DNA of 64,000 nt from Macrobrachium rosenbergii (taxonomy: Eukaryota > Arthropoda > Malacostraca > Decapoda > Palaemonidae), in assembly GCF_040412425.1 (NCBI RefSeq), contig NC_089784.1, forward strand, positions 37,253,070-37,317,069, given 5' to 3'. Positions 1-13,119 of the stretch are shown here, piece after piece; within the stretch, counting starts at the first letter, position 1, and every line of letters begins with the position of its first letter. The notes below the pieces were generated by a model. It did no database searches. It had not been told where the DNA came from and saw only the letters and a program-made list of their open reading frames with translations. The translations under genes were made by a program, and so were the position numbers.

Positions 1-1
1 A

Positions 2-745
<744 letters not shown>

Positions 746-924
746 TGTTTACAGTTTAGTAAAGAGTTTGACAGCTTTTGTAAGACGAAAGAATTGAGAC
801 ACTTGAAGCAAGAGTGAGATTAAGACGGTAAACGGGAACCAGTGAGATGGGGCAGTGGGCATGTGTAGGTATGGTAAAGGGGTCAGCATAAGTAAAAAGA
901 TGGCGCAGAGTGTTTGGAGATGTT

Positions 925-1090
925 TTGTTAATGAGGAGAGATTGAAGAACTCATATTCCGGAAGTGTTAGGAGGAAGGAAGAGGAAGACCAATGAATAAG
1001 TAGGCAGTGTGAAAGAAGTTTTAGAAAGGACGGGTCGCAACATCCAGGAGGCGAGAGAGCAAGCGAGACAGAGGCGAATGGCACTGATGA
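925..1090 (+). pseudogene. LINE ORF2 C-terminal remnant
   Basis: One frame reads LMRRD, then [25 protein letters not shown] and [17 protein letters not shown]. This follows the pattern 'GHVMRRD ... RRRGRP ... RW.D.VKEDLE..G ... A.DR..WR' found at the C-terminus of many non-LTR retrotransposon ORF2 proteins. An in-frame TAA interrupts it. No RT palm is visible upstream, so this is a 5'-truncated decayed copy. The same domain recurs at 4012-4227, 46650-46900 and 57330-57570. Confidence 0.6.
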
Positions 1091-1250
1091 TCCGGAGTTC
1101 GATTTGCTGACGGTGTGCCTTGTGTATGAGAGTAAGTACAAGGGGTTTTTCTGTGCAGGCTGCTCATCTACGATTCAGCAGTTTAAGTGTGAATGCGGTA
1201 GTGATCAGTGTCTTTCCCCTCTATGGATACCCCATTTTGGGAGATGGCTA

Positions 1251-1481
<231 letters not shown>

Positions 1482-1783
1482 TGAACTATATCTGGAAGAG
1501 TGATACGATAACGGACAACTTCCCATTTCGGATAGGTGAGGAGGGTGGGGAGGCACCTAAATTAAAATGAGGGATTTCTCAGTGGGATTTTCTTTCCCCT
1601 CCTCATAGAATTGGGCCATACAAGAAGGATTACGTCCCGATAAAATGGAGATCCGGGAAAATTATAGCCATCCGCCGGGAGACGAACCTTACCTGGATTT
1701 TTTTGTGGAGTCTTAATTGACTATGCCACTAATGGAGAGCCAAAATGCTTCTACATTATGATAACTTTTACTGAAGTTTTATG

Positions 1784-1867
<84 letters not shown>
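1784..1867. repeat. (TAA)n microsatellite
   Basis: About 27 TAA units. In this window such tracts may be old LINE tails, but no LINE 3' end is recognised just upstream. Confidence 0.95.
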
Positions 1868-1871
<4 letters not shown>

Positions 1872-2790
1872 TTCATATATGGCGTATATTACGATTATTC
1901 TTGATATAGGTGAAGAAATAACTACCTTTTAAGAAAAACATCATAGAGGGTAGAAATATAAATGAAGAAAACACGGAAAGATGATTTGCACAAGGGAGAG
2001 CAAATATTCCAGAGAGGAAGAGAAATTGAAGGAAGACGTTCGAAATACCATTAATAAAAATTCGTAAGGACAATTTGCATAATGGAAAAAGAAGTAAAAT
2101 TTGAATCTCAGAAAAAAAATACAGAAATTGATGGAATGGACAATAATGACGCTGGTAACACGAGTAAGTATCAATAAAAGAGATATAAGACAAACGAGAA
2201 ATAGATGAATGAAATAAGTAAAGATAATTTAAGAAGAGGAGGAGGAAAAAAATGACATGAAGAAAATTATGTGAAGAAAATGTAGAAACATCAATAAAGA
2301 ATATAATATTAGCAAAGCAAATAAAGAAGATGAAAGCGAAAACTGAAAAAAATGGAGAAAAAGGTAAAAGATAATTTACATTATAAGAGAATACAACCTA
2401 TTCACTAAAGGAAAAGTGGAGGAAAAAATAAGATAAAAAAAACATAATTATAACACGGGGAAGACTAATAAGCAGGGGCGGAATGTTATAAAAACGGATA
2501 AGACGGATAATAGAAAAAATACAAGATGGAAGAAGAATTAATGAGGAGCGAGGGGACGGAGCAATGCAGGAGATTAGAGAGGATGATAAGGAGATTGAGA
2601 GGAGAGGGAGACAGTGCTGCAAGAGGAATCGGCCAAGAAAGCTCTCGTACGGATTTGATTCTAAGAGTGGAATACTTGTCATACACATATATGTACACAA
2701 AACTAATCAAAGGACGTAGACGGACTGTCTATTCACAAGCGGGGAGATCTTTCACACCAACAGTTGATCCATGATCCACTTTCCTACCGG
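1868..2790. other. A/G-rich stretch without recognised gene
   Basis: The plus strand is strongly purine-rich (GAAGAAA-type words), which creates short minus-strand open frames of F/L/S-rich sequence. An 82-codon plus frame at 2526-2774 is charged (E/R-rich) but matches nothing I know. I see no splice, promoter or domain signal. Confidence 0.5.
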
Positions 2791-2795
2791 TATAT

Positions 2796-3037
2796 AGAAT
2801 TTAGGCCAAAAGTCAAGCACTGGGACCTAAGAGGTCATTCAGCACTGAAAGGGAAATTGAGAGTAGAAAGGCTTGAAAGGTGTAATAGGAGGAAAACCTC
2901 GCAGTTGCACTGTGGAACAAGTGTTAGGAAAGGGTGGATAGCCAGGTGGAAGAGAGAAAATATGAATGGAGTTAGAGTTAAAAGGAATGAAAGGGGTTGC
3001 AGCTAGGGGCCGAAGGAACGCTGCAAAGAACTCTTTT
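2796..3037 (+). repeat. Dispersed repeat family A, copy 1
   Basis: The segment from 'tagaatttaggccaaaagtc' through 'gctgcaaagaac' recurs on the minus strand at 28846-29107 with high similarity (shared words AAGCACTGGGACCTA, GGAGGAAAACCTC and GCAGCTAGGGGC). I recall this family as common in decapod sequence, which is memory rather than a search. It is joined at its right end to a LINE tail here but to different DNA in the other copy, so it is an independent short element. The class is unknown (SINE or MITE). Confidence 0.7.
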
Positions 3038-3487
3038 CCTACCGAGAGCGTCCAGAGTTGCTGGACAGCAGCACCAATACGAGGTAAATGTGCCTCACTG
3101 TCGAACTTCTCAGTTCCACAGGTCCTTTATACCGCGCACCACTGGACTGTGGAACAGTCTCCCTGAGGATGCTGTGCAATTCGAACCTCACAAGTTCAAG
3201 CGAAATTGCAATAATTTCTACCCAAAAACTATTCTCATTGGATGCTAATAACTTACATTTTTATCTATTTATTGATTAATTTTTTAATTTATTTTTTCTT
3301 TTCTAATAACTGAGCTCTTCTTTCTGTATTTCCTTAATTGATATTTTCCTTTCTAAAAACTGATTTCTTCTTTTTATTTCCTATTACCACCTGCTACTTC
3401 TCTCAAATAAACACCATGTTTTTTGGAAGCTTGAATTTCAAGTCAGTGGCCCCTGTGGGGTTCATGTTCTGAATAACAATAATAGAG
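3030..3487 (+). pseudogene. Non-LTR retrotransposon 3' end (ORF2 C-terminus plus 3' UTR)
   Basis: The frame ending at the TAA at 3246-3248 reads CRTSQFHRSFIPRTTGLWNS, then LPEDAVQFEPHKFKRNCNNF. The motif 'SFIPRT..LWNSLP ... FK.N.N.(F/Y)' is the usual extreme C-terminus of CR1/Jockey-type LINE ORF2 proteins. The rest of ORF2 is missing, which fits 5' truncation. About 240 bp of T-rich 3' UTR follows, containing AATAAAC near 3406 and a short AATAACAATAATAG tail at about 3473-3487 that resembles a LINE terminal simple repeat. The first residues lie within or beside family A, so the junction is approximate. Confidence 0.7.
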
Positions 3488-3489
3488 TG

Positions 3490-4260
3490 ATGCGAAAATT
3501 CAGAGAGAAAACGATCACAGCATTGACAAACTTAGTGGATTGGTGGCTATTGCAGATGATACTATGCTGATCTGGGATAGTGGAGAGAAACTGTGGAAAT
3601 TAATGGAAGAGTTTGAAGAATTGAGAGCAAATGAAACAAGAGACAGTTTATGAGGGTAAAGAACAACCAGGAAGATGGAGCAACCAATATCAACATGGAT
3701 ACTGGAAAAATGGAAGCTGCTGTTTGTACATATAAATAAGTAAAAACATCGGATGATGGGAGGGTGAGAGAAGAGGTGAGTCACAGAATACGTAAAGCAA
3801 GGAAAGTAGCAATGTATGAGCAGGATACTGGAAAGATTCTTGGTGTGACTATGGTAAATAAAGTGCGAATACATGAAGGTTTTGTTGAGCGAACTATCCT
3901 GAATAAAAGAAAAATCTTGAAGTTGCCGAGATGAATTGCTTACGTTGTATATATAGCACAGGAGGACACTAAAGGGCGGGAAATGTGCTGACATGTGATC
4001 ATTGTTTTCGAGGGTTTGGTTATGTGGGAAGAATGGAGGACGAAAGGATGCTGGGAAAAGTGAATTATTGGAAGTGTTCGGAAAGAGGAAGAAAGAGGGA
4101 TTTTACATCGACGCACAGCTAGCGTGACAGACCTTTTGGAATGTAACGCCTTATATTTAAGAGGCATAAGGCTGACTGGAACAGAGAGGTAAATGGAGCA
4201 TTGTGTGTGGAAGGTTTGATGTGCTGTTGATGAGCCTTTTTTATATAGGTGTATGAAGCA
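3490..4260 (+). pseudogene. Decayed LINE ORF2: RT palm to C-terminal domain
   Basis: From 3531 one frame reads LSGLVAIADDTMLIWDSGEK and then LWKLMEEFEELRANE. This carries the RT catalytic ADD motif followed by the helix that comes after the palm in LINE reverse transcriptases. After several stops and frame changes, 4012-4120 reads GFGYVGRMEDERMLGKV followed by a basic S.RGRKRD block, equivalent to 'WFGHVERM.EERL.KKV ... GRR.RGRP'. About 4162-4227 reads RHKADWNREVNGALCVEGL, equivalent to the final 'DRE.WR..VN' helix. Order and spacing fit one LINE copy with many lesions. Fingers motifs and the endonuclease are absent. Confidence 0.7.
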
Positions 4261-4391
4261 GCTAATGTTGTGGCAATTTTCACTACAAGGGTTAATCCAA
4301 AGTTCATTAGCTACCGTAAGAACGTGGCAGTTACTGTCATTTCGTTTCTTAATCATTGGAGCCGCCCCATGCCAGGAGAATTGGTTAATAT

Positions 4392-4529
<138 letters not shown>

Positions 4530-4532
4530 ACT

Positions 4533-4614
4533 TTTTAGGATTAGAAATGGTGGGAAAAGGGAAAACTTTTTAGGATTAGAAATGGTAAAACTTCTTCTTT
4601 TAGGATTAGAAATG
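4533..4614. repeat. Three spaced copies of a 17-bp motif
   Basis: TTTTAGGATTAGAAATG occurs exactly at 4533-4549, 4567-4583 and 4598-4614, immediately after the TA tract. This suggests slippage-driven duplication at the microsatellite edge. Confidence 0.85.
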
Positions 4615-5386
4615 ATAACTTCTTCCTTTGAAGAAAATGAATCAACGGTTCCGTTCTCCGTTCTGCTTTCGCTGTCATTAACTAGCGGACGGATCCGTTA
4701 AAACACTTGCTTGAGATTTGTTAGTGTCAATCAAAGCTAGAATGTGAATACATCAGGTATATAGGATATGGGTGGGGAGCAGATACTGACAATCTGACAA
4801 CACGAACGAGGTAATTTCCCCACTAACTAAAAGGCAAGACAAATGTTTCCAAAGGTTCTTCGCTCACTGAACAGAGTTAAGAGAATAACACAAGGTCACA
4901 ACAAAATATGTAATATTGAAAAAAAAAAAAACATACTTAGTGTCAGAAAAAATGGTTTTACGATGACTTATTTCATCAAAAAAAGACCAAATTCAAGAAC
5001 TTAATTACTGTTTTTAAAAACAAGCAAAGTAGTCATTCTTCAAAAATGGCGCTTGAGCTTAGTATATTTTATGCTGTGTGACCAGTTCCTTACCAGATTG
5101 TCCAATATAAGAAATTACCACCCTCTCCATTTACTTTTGTTACATTTTCCATTCAAAAACATGTGACATTTCAGGTGCAATAGTAAAAATCACATCGGTA
5201 TGGCAAAACTAAAATATTTTCAATGTCAAATTACCATATGACTATAAAATGTTTTTTGCCATCGATAAAATTCGAAGGATAACATAATTCTTCTGCAATT
5301 GCATAGATGTTTTGAAATAAAAATTCAGGATCATAAATATGCTCTTATTTTATTTTCATATATTATTATATATATCCATATTGTGG

Positions 5387-5387
<1 letters not shown>
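4615..5387. other. Unique AT-rich DNA, no gene recognised
   Basis: There is no frame above about 60 codons and no element termini that I recognise. Confidence 0.5.
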
Positions 5388-5417
<30 letters not shown>

Positions 5418-5456
5418 CAGATAGATAGATAAACATATAAATATTTATATATATAC

Positions 5457-5540
<84 letters not shown>
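5385..5540. repeat. Imperfect and perfect (TA)n tracts
   Basis: TA at 5388-5413, a GATA/CATA-mixed stretch, then a long TA tract at 5465-5538. Confidence 0.95.
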
Positions 5541-5541
<1 letters not shown>

Positions 5542-5649
5542 TATATCCAGAGTTTATCCCAATATGAAATTGCTATTCGATAATTGACAACTTACCATTT
5601 ACATGCACATTATTCACATGTCATTTGCACCGCCCCTATCCTGCAGACC

Positions 5650-5650
5650 A

Positions 5651-5734
<84 letters not shown>
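5650..5734. repeat. (CT)n-(TA)n microsatellite
   Basis: About 11 CT and 30 TA units. The end of the TA tract lies about 150 bp upstream of the first recognisable Penelope-A coding sequence. Confidence 0.97.
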
Positions 5735-5736
<2 letters not shown>

Positions 5737-6366
5737 CTGGAAGAAAGAATTAAAAATACGAAGTGCGAGATCTTTGTACTACGCAGAGTGACACACCAAG
5801 TCTAACCTTCGTCTCCTCACAACGGACCACATATACAGGTATGTGGTTTCATTTTGTTCTAACATTGCTGCCTATAATAGCGCGACTCATTCCAATGGAC
5901 TTTCCCATAAGTTAAATAACTTAATAATTAATAGCACTTGGAACAATCTTGAGCAACAAGATTAAGTTTTAGATTTATCAAACACCCGCCCCTCACCATC
6001 AACCAACACTTAATTTTGAACCTTGGTTTATTCTTTGCCCTCATGCCAGACCGAAAAATAACCTAGATTTTATTGTTGCTTTTGACAAATTCATAGCTGA
6101 TAAAAATTACAGCCGAGGAGAGATATGTTTAAAAGGCATCTTACTAAATGTAATAGCTGACCTTAAAAGAAATACCCTGTCTCCCGTAGATTTATGAAAG
6201 CCATCCGCTCGCTACAAAAATTAGATGTTGTAATAAGTAGATCCGACAAAGACGGCAAAATCGTGATTATGGATGAAGACTTATACCTCGACAAAATCAA
6301 CCAATTCCTTAGTAACACTAACACTTTATGACAAATTAACGAAAAATCCCCTCCAAAAAGTCCCCA

Positions 6367-6370
<4 letters not shown>

Positions 6371-6398
<28 letters not shown>

Positions 6399-6399
6399 G
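6371..6399. repeat. Poly-T run inside Penelope-like element A
   Basis: A homopolymer of about 29 T interrupts the frame between the N-terminal region and the PKTHK motif. Confidence 0.95.
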
Positions 6400-7548
6400 A
6401 AAAGTAAGATTAATTGGCAAAGACAAAAAGAGCATTGAACTACTGGAGAAATTTAGTCATTAACCCAAAACTACCTTACTTTTATGGCCTTCCCAAAACT
6501 CATAAAGATAATCTTCCATTCAGACCTTTCATCTAACGTGCCGGAGCTTTTAATTACAAAATTTCTAAGTGGTTAGCAGGCCTCCTGTTACCTCTCTTAG
6601 GCACATTTTCTCCCAGTCTCATTAAACATTCTGAAGATTTCTGTCGCAAATTCAAAGAAGCACACATACCACTTCACAACATAAAACTTGTAAGTTTAGA
6701 TGTACATTCCTTATTCACAAAAGTACCAGTACAGGGCGTTCTACAACTTTTGAGGGAAAAATTAGGCCTCTATTCAGATCATTTCCCACTAGCACTAGAT
6801 AAAATAATAAAGTTAGCTGAATTATGTGTATCAAATGACATCTTTTCATTCGGGGAGTCATTCTTTAAACAAAAATTCGGGTGCAGTATGGGCAGCCCTT
6901 TTAAGTCCTGTTTTAGCCAGTCTATACATGGAATATTTTGAAACTGCAACAATAAATGCAATAAAACCTAAAGACATGCTATGGATGAGACATGTAGATG
7001 ATATCTTAACCTTTTGGCATAATAAGTGGGGCAATTTCAATTAATTTCTTTCAAAATTAAATGCATTAGTGCCTAGCATCAAATTTAAAGTTGAATGGGA
7101 AACAGACAACAAAATTACTTTTCTTGACGTTTTGGTAATTAGAGACACGACAGAATACAAATCAACTTTCTCTCTGTCATACATCCATTTTTATAGCTAT
7201 CAAGACATCTCTATCAAAATTGGCGTAGCCAGCAATTTTTATTCTTAAGAGCCTTACGGATTTGTTCCCCGGATCTCCTGGAAAAGGAAATTTAATTAAT
7301 CCGTAAGCAGCTGTCATCTTTAAAGTACCCTGACCATTTAATTGCGAAATCGATCCACAAAGCAACTACTTTTCTACCGTTCCCCACCATAACAAGACCA
7401 GACAGACCCACAACAATAAAATAAAAATCCCACACCTGGACAGGGTTAAGACGTTGACGCAGACACTTGGAAACTCTAACCCTTTTGCTTTTACCTACCC
7501 AAATACCTCAGCAAAATCCCTGATTAACATCCAACAAAAACCAGTTCC

Positions 7549-7770
7549 CAAAGGCATACGAGTTTACGAAATCCCTTGCATAAACGTTCAGTTAGGTACG
7601 GACAACAGAGCTCAGCTATTTTTAACCACACAAATAACCATAAACACAGAATAAACTGGAATATGTCTGGTAAAACTTATAGCAGCAATTATCGGTTCAA
7701 AAGCCAGATGGTGGAATCAGCCTTGATTAAACAAAGAAATGCTTTGAATCTCTCAAGAGGCTCCTAGGAT
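7549..7770 (+). pseudogene. GIY-YIG nuclease of Penelope-like element A, lacking the YIG segment
   Basis: The reading starts with KGIRVYEIPCIN (a GIY-type strand, here RVY) and is followed almost at once by KRSVRYGQQSSAIFNH, NHKHRINWN and QMVESALIKQRNALNLSRG. In the family about 25 residues carrying YIG and the catalytic Arg lie between the first Cys and the KRSVR helix. Their absence, together with a frame change at about 7580, indicates an internal deletion of roughly 75-80 nt. The C-terminal ESAL helix with the conserved Glu is kept. Confidence 0.65.
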
Positions 7771-7914
7771 TCAGATATCATAGATAAAATCTTCCTCCAA
7801 CCAGCGATCAATAAGATTAAAGAGAAATTGTGAACTGGAGTGACTTAACGGCGAACCTATGGATCTTCTGGTATAAACACCGCTTTTCTGTAACTTTTTC
7901 TCATTCACTGTTTG

Positions 7915-7945
7915 CTTGAGGAGAGACAGTTCGATCTCTGAAATA
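7915..7945 (+). ncRNA. Degenerate hammerhead-ribozyme-like motif of Penelope-like element A
   Basis: CTTGAGG, then a hairpin with stem AGAGA (7922-7926) and TCTCT (7935-7939) and an 8-nt loop, then GAAATATAG. This resembles the hammerhead core CUGANGA, stem II, GAAA, but has an extra U in the first box. Hammerhead motifs in Penelope-like elements are established knowledge; activity of this copy is doubtful. Confidence 0.4.
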
Positions 7946-7961
7946 TAGCCTTTATTTTCCA

Positions 7962-8292
7962 CATTTTGGCGTTTTTATGGGCTCCCTTATATTTGACGAT
8001 ATAGGACATACGTACACAAAAATGCAAAGGATGTACCTAATGTACACAGAACAGCAACTACAGCCGCGACGCATTTACATTACTGCTGATCAGCAGCACG
8101 TCAAGCACTATTAACAATATCCAGAAAGTGTTATATTACCGAATCACGCAGAGTACACAAATTATATCTACGAGCTTTTTCTTTTTTGTTCTAGAAGGAA
8201 AAGTTTCCTAGTGTTACTCCTTCCTCTGTAATCGCAGGAAATGCGGATGGTTTAAGTTTGTTAACCCAGGCCCCGGCTCACTTCCATCATCC
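7962..8292. other. Unique DNA, no gene recognised
   Basis: This separates the Penelope tail from the hAT-type MITE. No domains or repeats are seen. Confidence 0.5.
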
Positions 8293-8300
8293 GTATAAGC

Positions 8301-8613
8301 CAGTGGTTCTCATCATTTTTAGGCCCATGCACCCTTGCACCATATGTCAGACTGTCATTCAATCCCCCACTTTCCAAACTGTCTGCCTCAAAAGGTGCAT
8401 TCCAAATAACATGCAACAAAATGCTAACTCAAACACTCAAGCTATCGGAGAGAAAGCCCAGCGTGACCTCTCAGTAGTGTGAAATGATGCACACTGCGTT
8501 TTGTGTGGTCCTAGAGCCAGTTTGAGCCTGCAAATCTGTGGTGATAATTCTCTCTCCCCCCCTTAAACTCTGAAATTACCCCTTAGAAGGAATTCCCCTG
8601 GTTGAGACTACTG
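8301..8613. mobile_element. hAT-type MITE with 8-bp target duplication
   Basis: The left end CAGTGGTTCTCA and right end TTGAGACTACTG form imperfect terminal inverted repeats of the CAGTGGTTCTCAA class typical of hAT elements. Flanking octamers GTATAAGC (8293-8300) and GTATAGGC (8614-8621) match at 7 of 8, the target-site length expected for hAT transposases. The 313-bp body has no transposase frame, so it is non-autonomous. Confidence 0.8.
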
Positions 8614-8621
8614 GTATAGGC

Positions 8622-9514
8622 TATTCATTTGCATCTAAGTATAACTCTCCTGGCCCAAAAGATGGTTCGAAACTACGAACTTATGACGCTGTCCGATATA
8701 CCAAGCTTGCCCCTGAGTTAACTCTCTTCACCAGCGACTAAACTCTTCATTACTCAACTGCTGATCGTAAATAGCGAATTTTTAAGGCGTTACCTGTTTT
8801 TCTTAAGGGCAAAGGCAAATGGGACACGCAACCAAACGGTCCTCACTAGGCGTGGGCAGAAGAAAAGAGAAAAGAAGGTAAAGACTTTGTTACCTGCAGT
8901 GCATTTCTTAGGTGACGTAGAACTACAAATGTCTCACCTGAAATGAAAGAAAAAGTCAGATAAAATTCAATTCTTAATGCTTCTTAAAAGAAAAAATACG
9001 AATGAAATTTTACTTTATGCCATTTCACATGACAGAAGTGAAAATATGTTAAAAAATTAGTTTGTGATATTTCATAAAACAGAGAAATAAATTAGGGCAA
9101 AAAAAAAAACACTCTGCTGATTATTTTTTCAGAAAACAGCGTGCTAGTTTAGCATGAGGTTAAAAAATAAAAACATTTTGTTTCAATAATTCCAGAGAGC
9201 AGTGGGGAGCGCTAGGAAAATTCTCGTTTTGTAAAAATCGGGATAAATGAGTGGTACCGCATAATATTTTAAGCTAAAATGTGTTACGATGTATTAGGGT
9301 AAGACGTGCTAAGTAATGGGCGCTTCCAATGCTTACATGATAGCTCACAGCTTCATAATAAAATTTTCCATCTGTTCAAAATTTGAGCATGATTAGCAAA
9401 TGGTCATGAATTTTTCTAAAATTTTTAGTTCTGAAGAGTTTTGCAAGATAACAAATAAATCTTCGCTAAATAATAACATCTGCTGCTCTGATTTTTGTAG
9501 AATGAAATATGATA
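8622..9514. other. Unique DNA, no gene recognised
   Basis: Mixed AT-rich sequence with only short open frames and no recognisable element. Confidence 0.5.
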
Positions 9515-10845
<1,331 letters not shown>

Positions 10846-11033
10846 AGTTAAGTATACCTTAGTTTAACCAGACCACTGAGCTGATTAACAGCTCTCCTAG
10901 GGCTGGCCCGAAGGATTAGATTTTATTTTACGTGGTTAAGAACCAATTGGTTACCTAGCAACGGGACCTACAACTTATTGTGGAATCCGAACCACATTAT
11001 AACGAGAAATGAATTTCTATCACCAGACAATGT
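10846..11033 (-). mobile_element. SINE-1 copy a, head missing
   Basis: Read on the minus strand this matches the body of the full copy at 14231-14491, from 'ctggtgatagaaattcattt' to the 'aggtatacttaac' end. The tRNA-like head is absent. The end of the element in its own orientation abuts a CAACAACAAC run. Confidence 0.75.
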
Positions 11034-11454
11034 TGACTCAACAGGGTTTTCATACAATCCAACTTAAGTTGCAAAGACTTAACATTCTATTCCAAATCTT
11101 TTGCACATATCCGGCGACCTTTCATGCTTAATCTATTCTGATACACATGTAACTTCTCATCCTGACATACATGTTAATTTACTCCCACATACTTATATGA
11201 GTGTGTCAACAATCCATATTGACCTTCAGTATACCATCTTTGTTTCCAGCTTTACTTAGCTCACATTTACTCTCGACTTTCTCATTTTGCAAACACTCAC
11301 ATTCTTTCAATAGGATGTGCAGTCTCTTCACAGTCGCCAGTCAGCACCATGTCATCTGCACCATTAGTCATTTCACGTTCCATTTAAGAACACTATTCTA
11401 TCCCACAACTTTGCATCAGCGGCTTTTCTCGTTTATCTGCCCATAAAAACATAA
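11034..11454. other. Unique DNA, no gene recognised
   Basis: A pyrimidine-rich 81-codon frame at 11201-11446 lacks any domain and is not accepted. Confidence 0.5.
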
Positions 11455-11825
11455 AAAACAAGTAAAAAAATGCGCCGAAGTTTCTTCGGCGCTATCGAGT
11501 TTTCTGTATGTCGTATGATCAAGGCCACCGAATATAATCTATCTTTCAGTGGTCTCGGTATAATGCTGTATGAGCCGCGGCCCACGAAACTTTAACCACG
11601 GCCTGGTGGTGGCCTGGCCTATATCGTTGCCAGACGCACGATTATGGCTAACTTTAACCTTAAATAAAATAATAACGACTGAGGCTAGAGGGCTGCAATT
11701 TGGCATGTTTGATGTTTGATGATTAACATACCAATTTGCAGCCCTCTAGCCTCAGCAGTTTTTAAGATCTGAGGGCGGACAGAAAAAGCCGGCAGCATAG
11801 TTTTCTTTTAAGAAAAATAAAAAAA
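11455..11825 (+). repeat. Dispersed repeat family B, copy 1 (multi-hairpin element)
   Basis: A unit of about 370 bp shared with 21018-21378 and 52617-52955. It begins with AAGTAAAA and the hairpin GCGCCGAAG-TTT-CTTCGGCGC (11471-11491), carries CCGCGGCCCA and GGTGGTGGCC blocks, and contains a long hairpin with arms 11679-11709 and 11725-11755 (29 of 31 positions complementary). It ends AGTTTTCTTTTA. No protein frame is shared between copies. I remember similar sequence from decapods, but its class is unknown to me. Confidence 0.8.
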
Positions 11826-11934
11826 CAGACCTAACACCTCATGGTCTTATATCAACCTTTTCACCAAACGAAACAATCTTCATATTTCTTATTCTAAAAC
11901 ACTTTGCTTCAATCAGAAAGGAATAATGATAATG

Positions 11935-12140
11935 GCATAACGTTACTCGGTATGCCAGAAAGGATGCTTGGTAAAATTTTTATCAAAAAAAGTAAAAGAG
12001 AAAAGGGAATTACTGAGAGGGAATGGCAGAAAGAAGATGGCGTGAGAATCAAGTGTTTGTTAAGAAACTGTCGTGTGAGAAGTTTGAGAGTAAAAGTAAA
12101 AAGATGCATTTGGCACACATGGACCTAAAAAGGTATGAAT
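11935..12140 (+). pseudogene. LINE reverse transcriptase fragment
   Basis: Frame 12023-12133 contains NQVFVKKLSCEKFESKSKKM followed by HLAHMDLKRYE. This corresponds to the LINE RT stretch 'DQ.FVL.QL.EKF..KGK.L..AFMDLEKAYD' that leads into catalytic motif A. The key Asp survives in MDL, while FMDLEKAYD is eroded to HMDLKRYE. An upstream frame supplies an REITEREWQ-like piece. The fragment ends at a short TA stretch. Confidence 0.6.
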
Positions 12141-12764
12141 GTGTATATATATATAATATACATATATGTGTGTGCTGCTGCTTTCCTTTCCCCTCAGGGG
12201 AGAAAAGATTCATCTAACGATCTCGGAACAGTTCCGTAACCAGGTGCAAGATAGCTTGTTATCTTTGTTGACGTATGAACCTTATTGCGATTCCTTGGAG
12301 ATCCTAATTATGGTTTCTTAAACTTTCAGACGTGCTCAGACAAGCAAGCATTTTCAAGAGAAAAATACACTCATTACAATGCAAGAGGTAACCTTCGTGG
12401 GTGTGCAAGCAAACAATGAAAAAAACGTATATTATTCATTTGCCGGGCCAGCGTTTCAGACGTAGATCTCCCAGGAAGACAAACAGTGACGTAGAGAAGA
12501 AAGAAATTCTGGGAGACACGAGTCTTCTTCCAGTCTCCCAGCATTAACACGAGCACGAACAGCCTTCTGCTTGAGTGAGGCTGTATAGCTCTGCTTTCAG
12601 CGTCCTTCTCCTCTGAACTTTTTTTCTCTTTCTTTTTCCTCTTCTTCTCTCCCCCCCTTCCTCCCCGCCTCGCTACTCTCGTTAGTAAAGGTCAGACCTC
12701 GTCATTCAGACAATACTCAAGTTGACACACCTCATCTAAATATGTACAAAAGCCTCTCAGCCTC
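12141..12764. other. Unique DNA, no gene recognised
   Basis: Contains a C/T-rich patch near 12595-12675. The 60-codon minus frame at 12374-12556 shows no motif. Confidence 0.5.
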
Positions 12765-12939
12765 CCATGAAGGCGGTGGTGATGCTGATGAAGGGCCTGC
12801 TGGAGCTGGAGGTGGAGGTGGAGGTGGTGGTGGTGGTGGTGGTGCCGGTGGTGCGGTTGGAAGTGTTAATTGCGATCATTGACATTTGTTGCCGTAAATG
12901 ATGATAATGATAATGATAATGATGATGATGATGATGATG

Positions 12940-13024
<85 letters not shown>

Positions 13025-13025
13025 G

Positions 13026-13073
<48 letters not shown>

Positions 13074-13085
13074 CATACATACATG

Positions 13086-13118
<33 letters not shown>
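12765..13118. repeat. (GGT/GGA)n, (GAT)n and (TA)n compound simple repeats
   Basis: GGTGGT/GGAGGT trinucleotides run at about 12775-12855, GAT/AATGAT at 12896-12944, and TA tracts interrupted by TGTATG/CATACATG at 12945-13117. The 150-codon minus frame spanning these is repeat-encoded (YI, H, T and S runs). Confidence 0.9.

Positions 13119-13119
<1 letters not shown>

Larger units (their letters stand above)
5885..7960 (+). mobile_element. Penelope-like element A, nearly full span but broken
   Basis: Domain order from 5' to 3' fits one Penelope-like retroelement. An N-terminal region at about 6190-6330 reads LDVVISRSDKDGKIVIMDED (RT0-type region). PYFYGLPKTHKD lies near 6475-6510, SLDVHSLFTKVPV (RT motif A) near 6692-6732, FGCSMGSP (motif B) near 6876, RHVDDIL (motif C, catalytic DD) near 6987 and ITFLDVLV near 7114. 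A tail of the GIY-YIG domain runs to about 7830. Defects include a 29-nt poly-T at 6371-6399, stops near 6537 and 7042, an extra T in the run after motif B that shifts frame, and a deletion inside the nuclease. It cannot be active. Clade assignment within the PLEs is not attempted. Confidence 0.85.

Noticed and set aside
12770..12860. Glycine-rich protein from (GGT)n
   Set aside because: Part of a compound trinucleotide tract without start context or flanking coding sequence.
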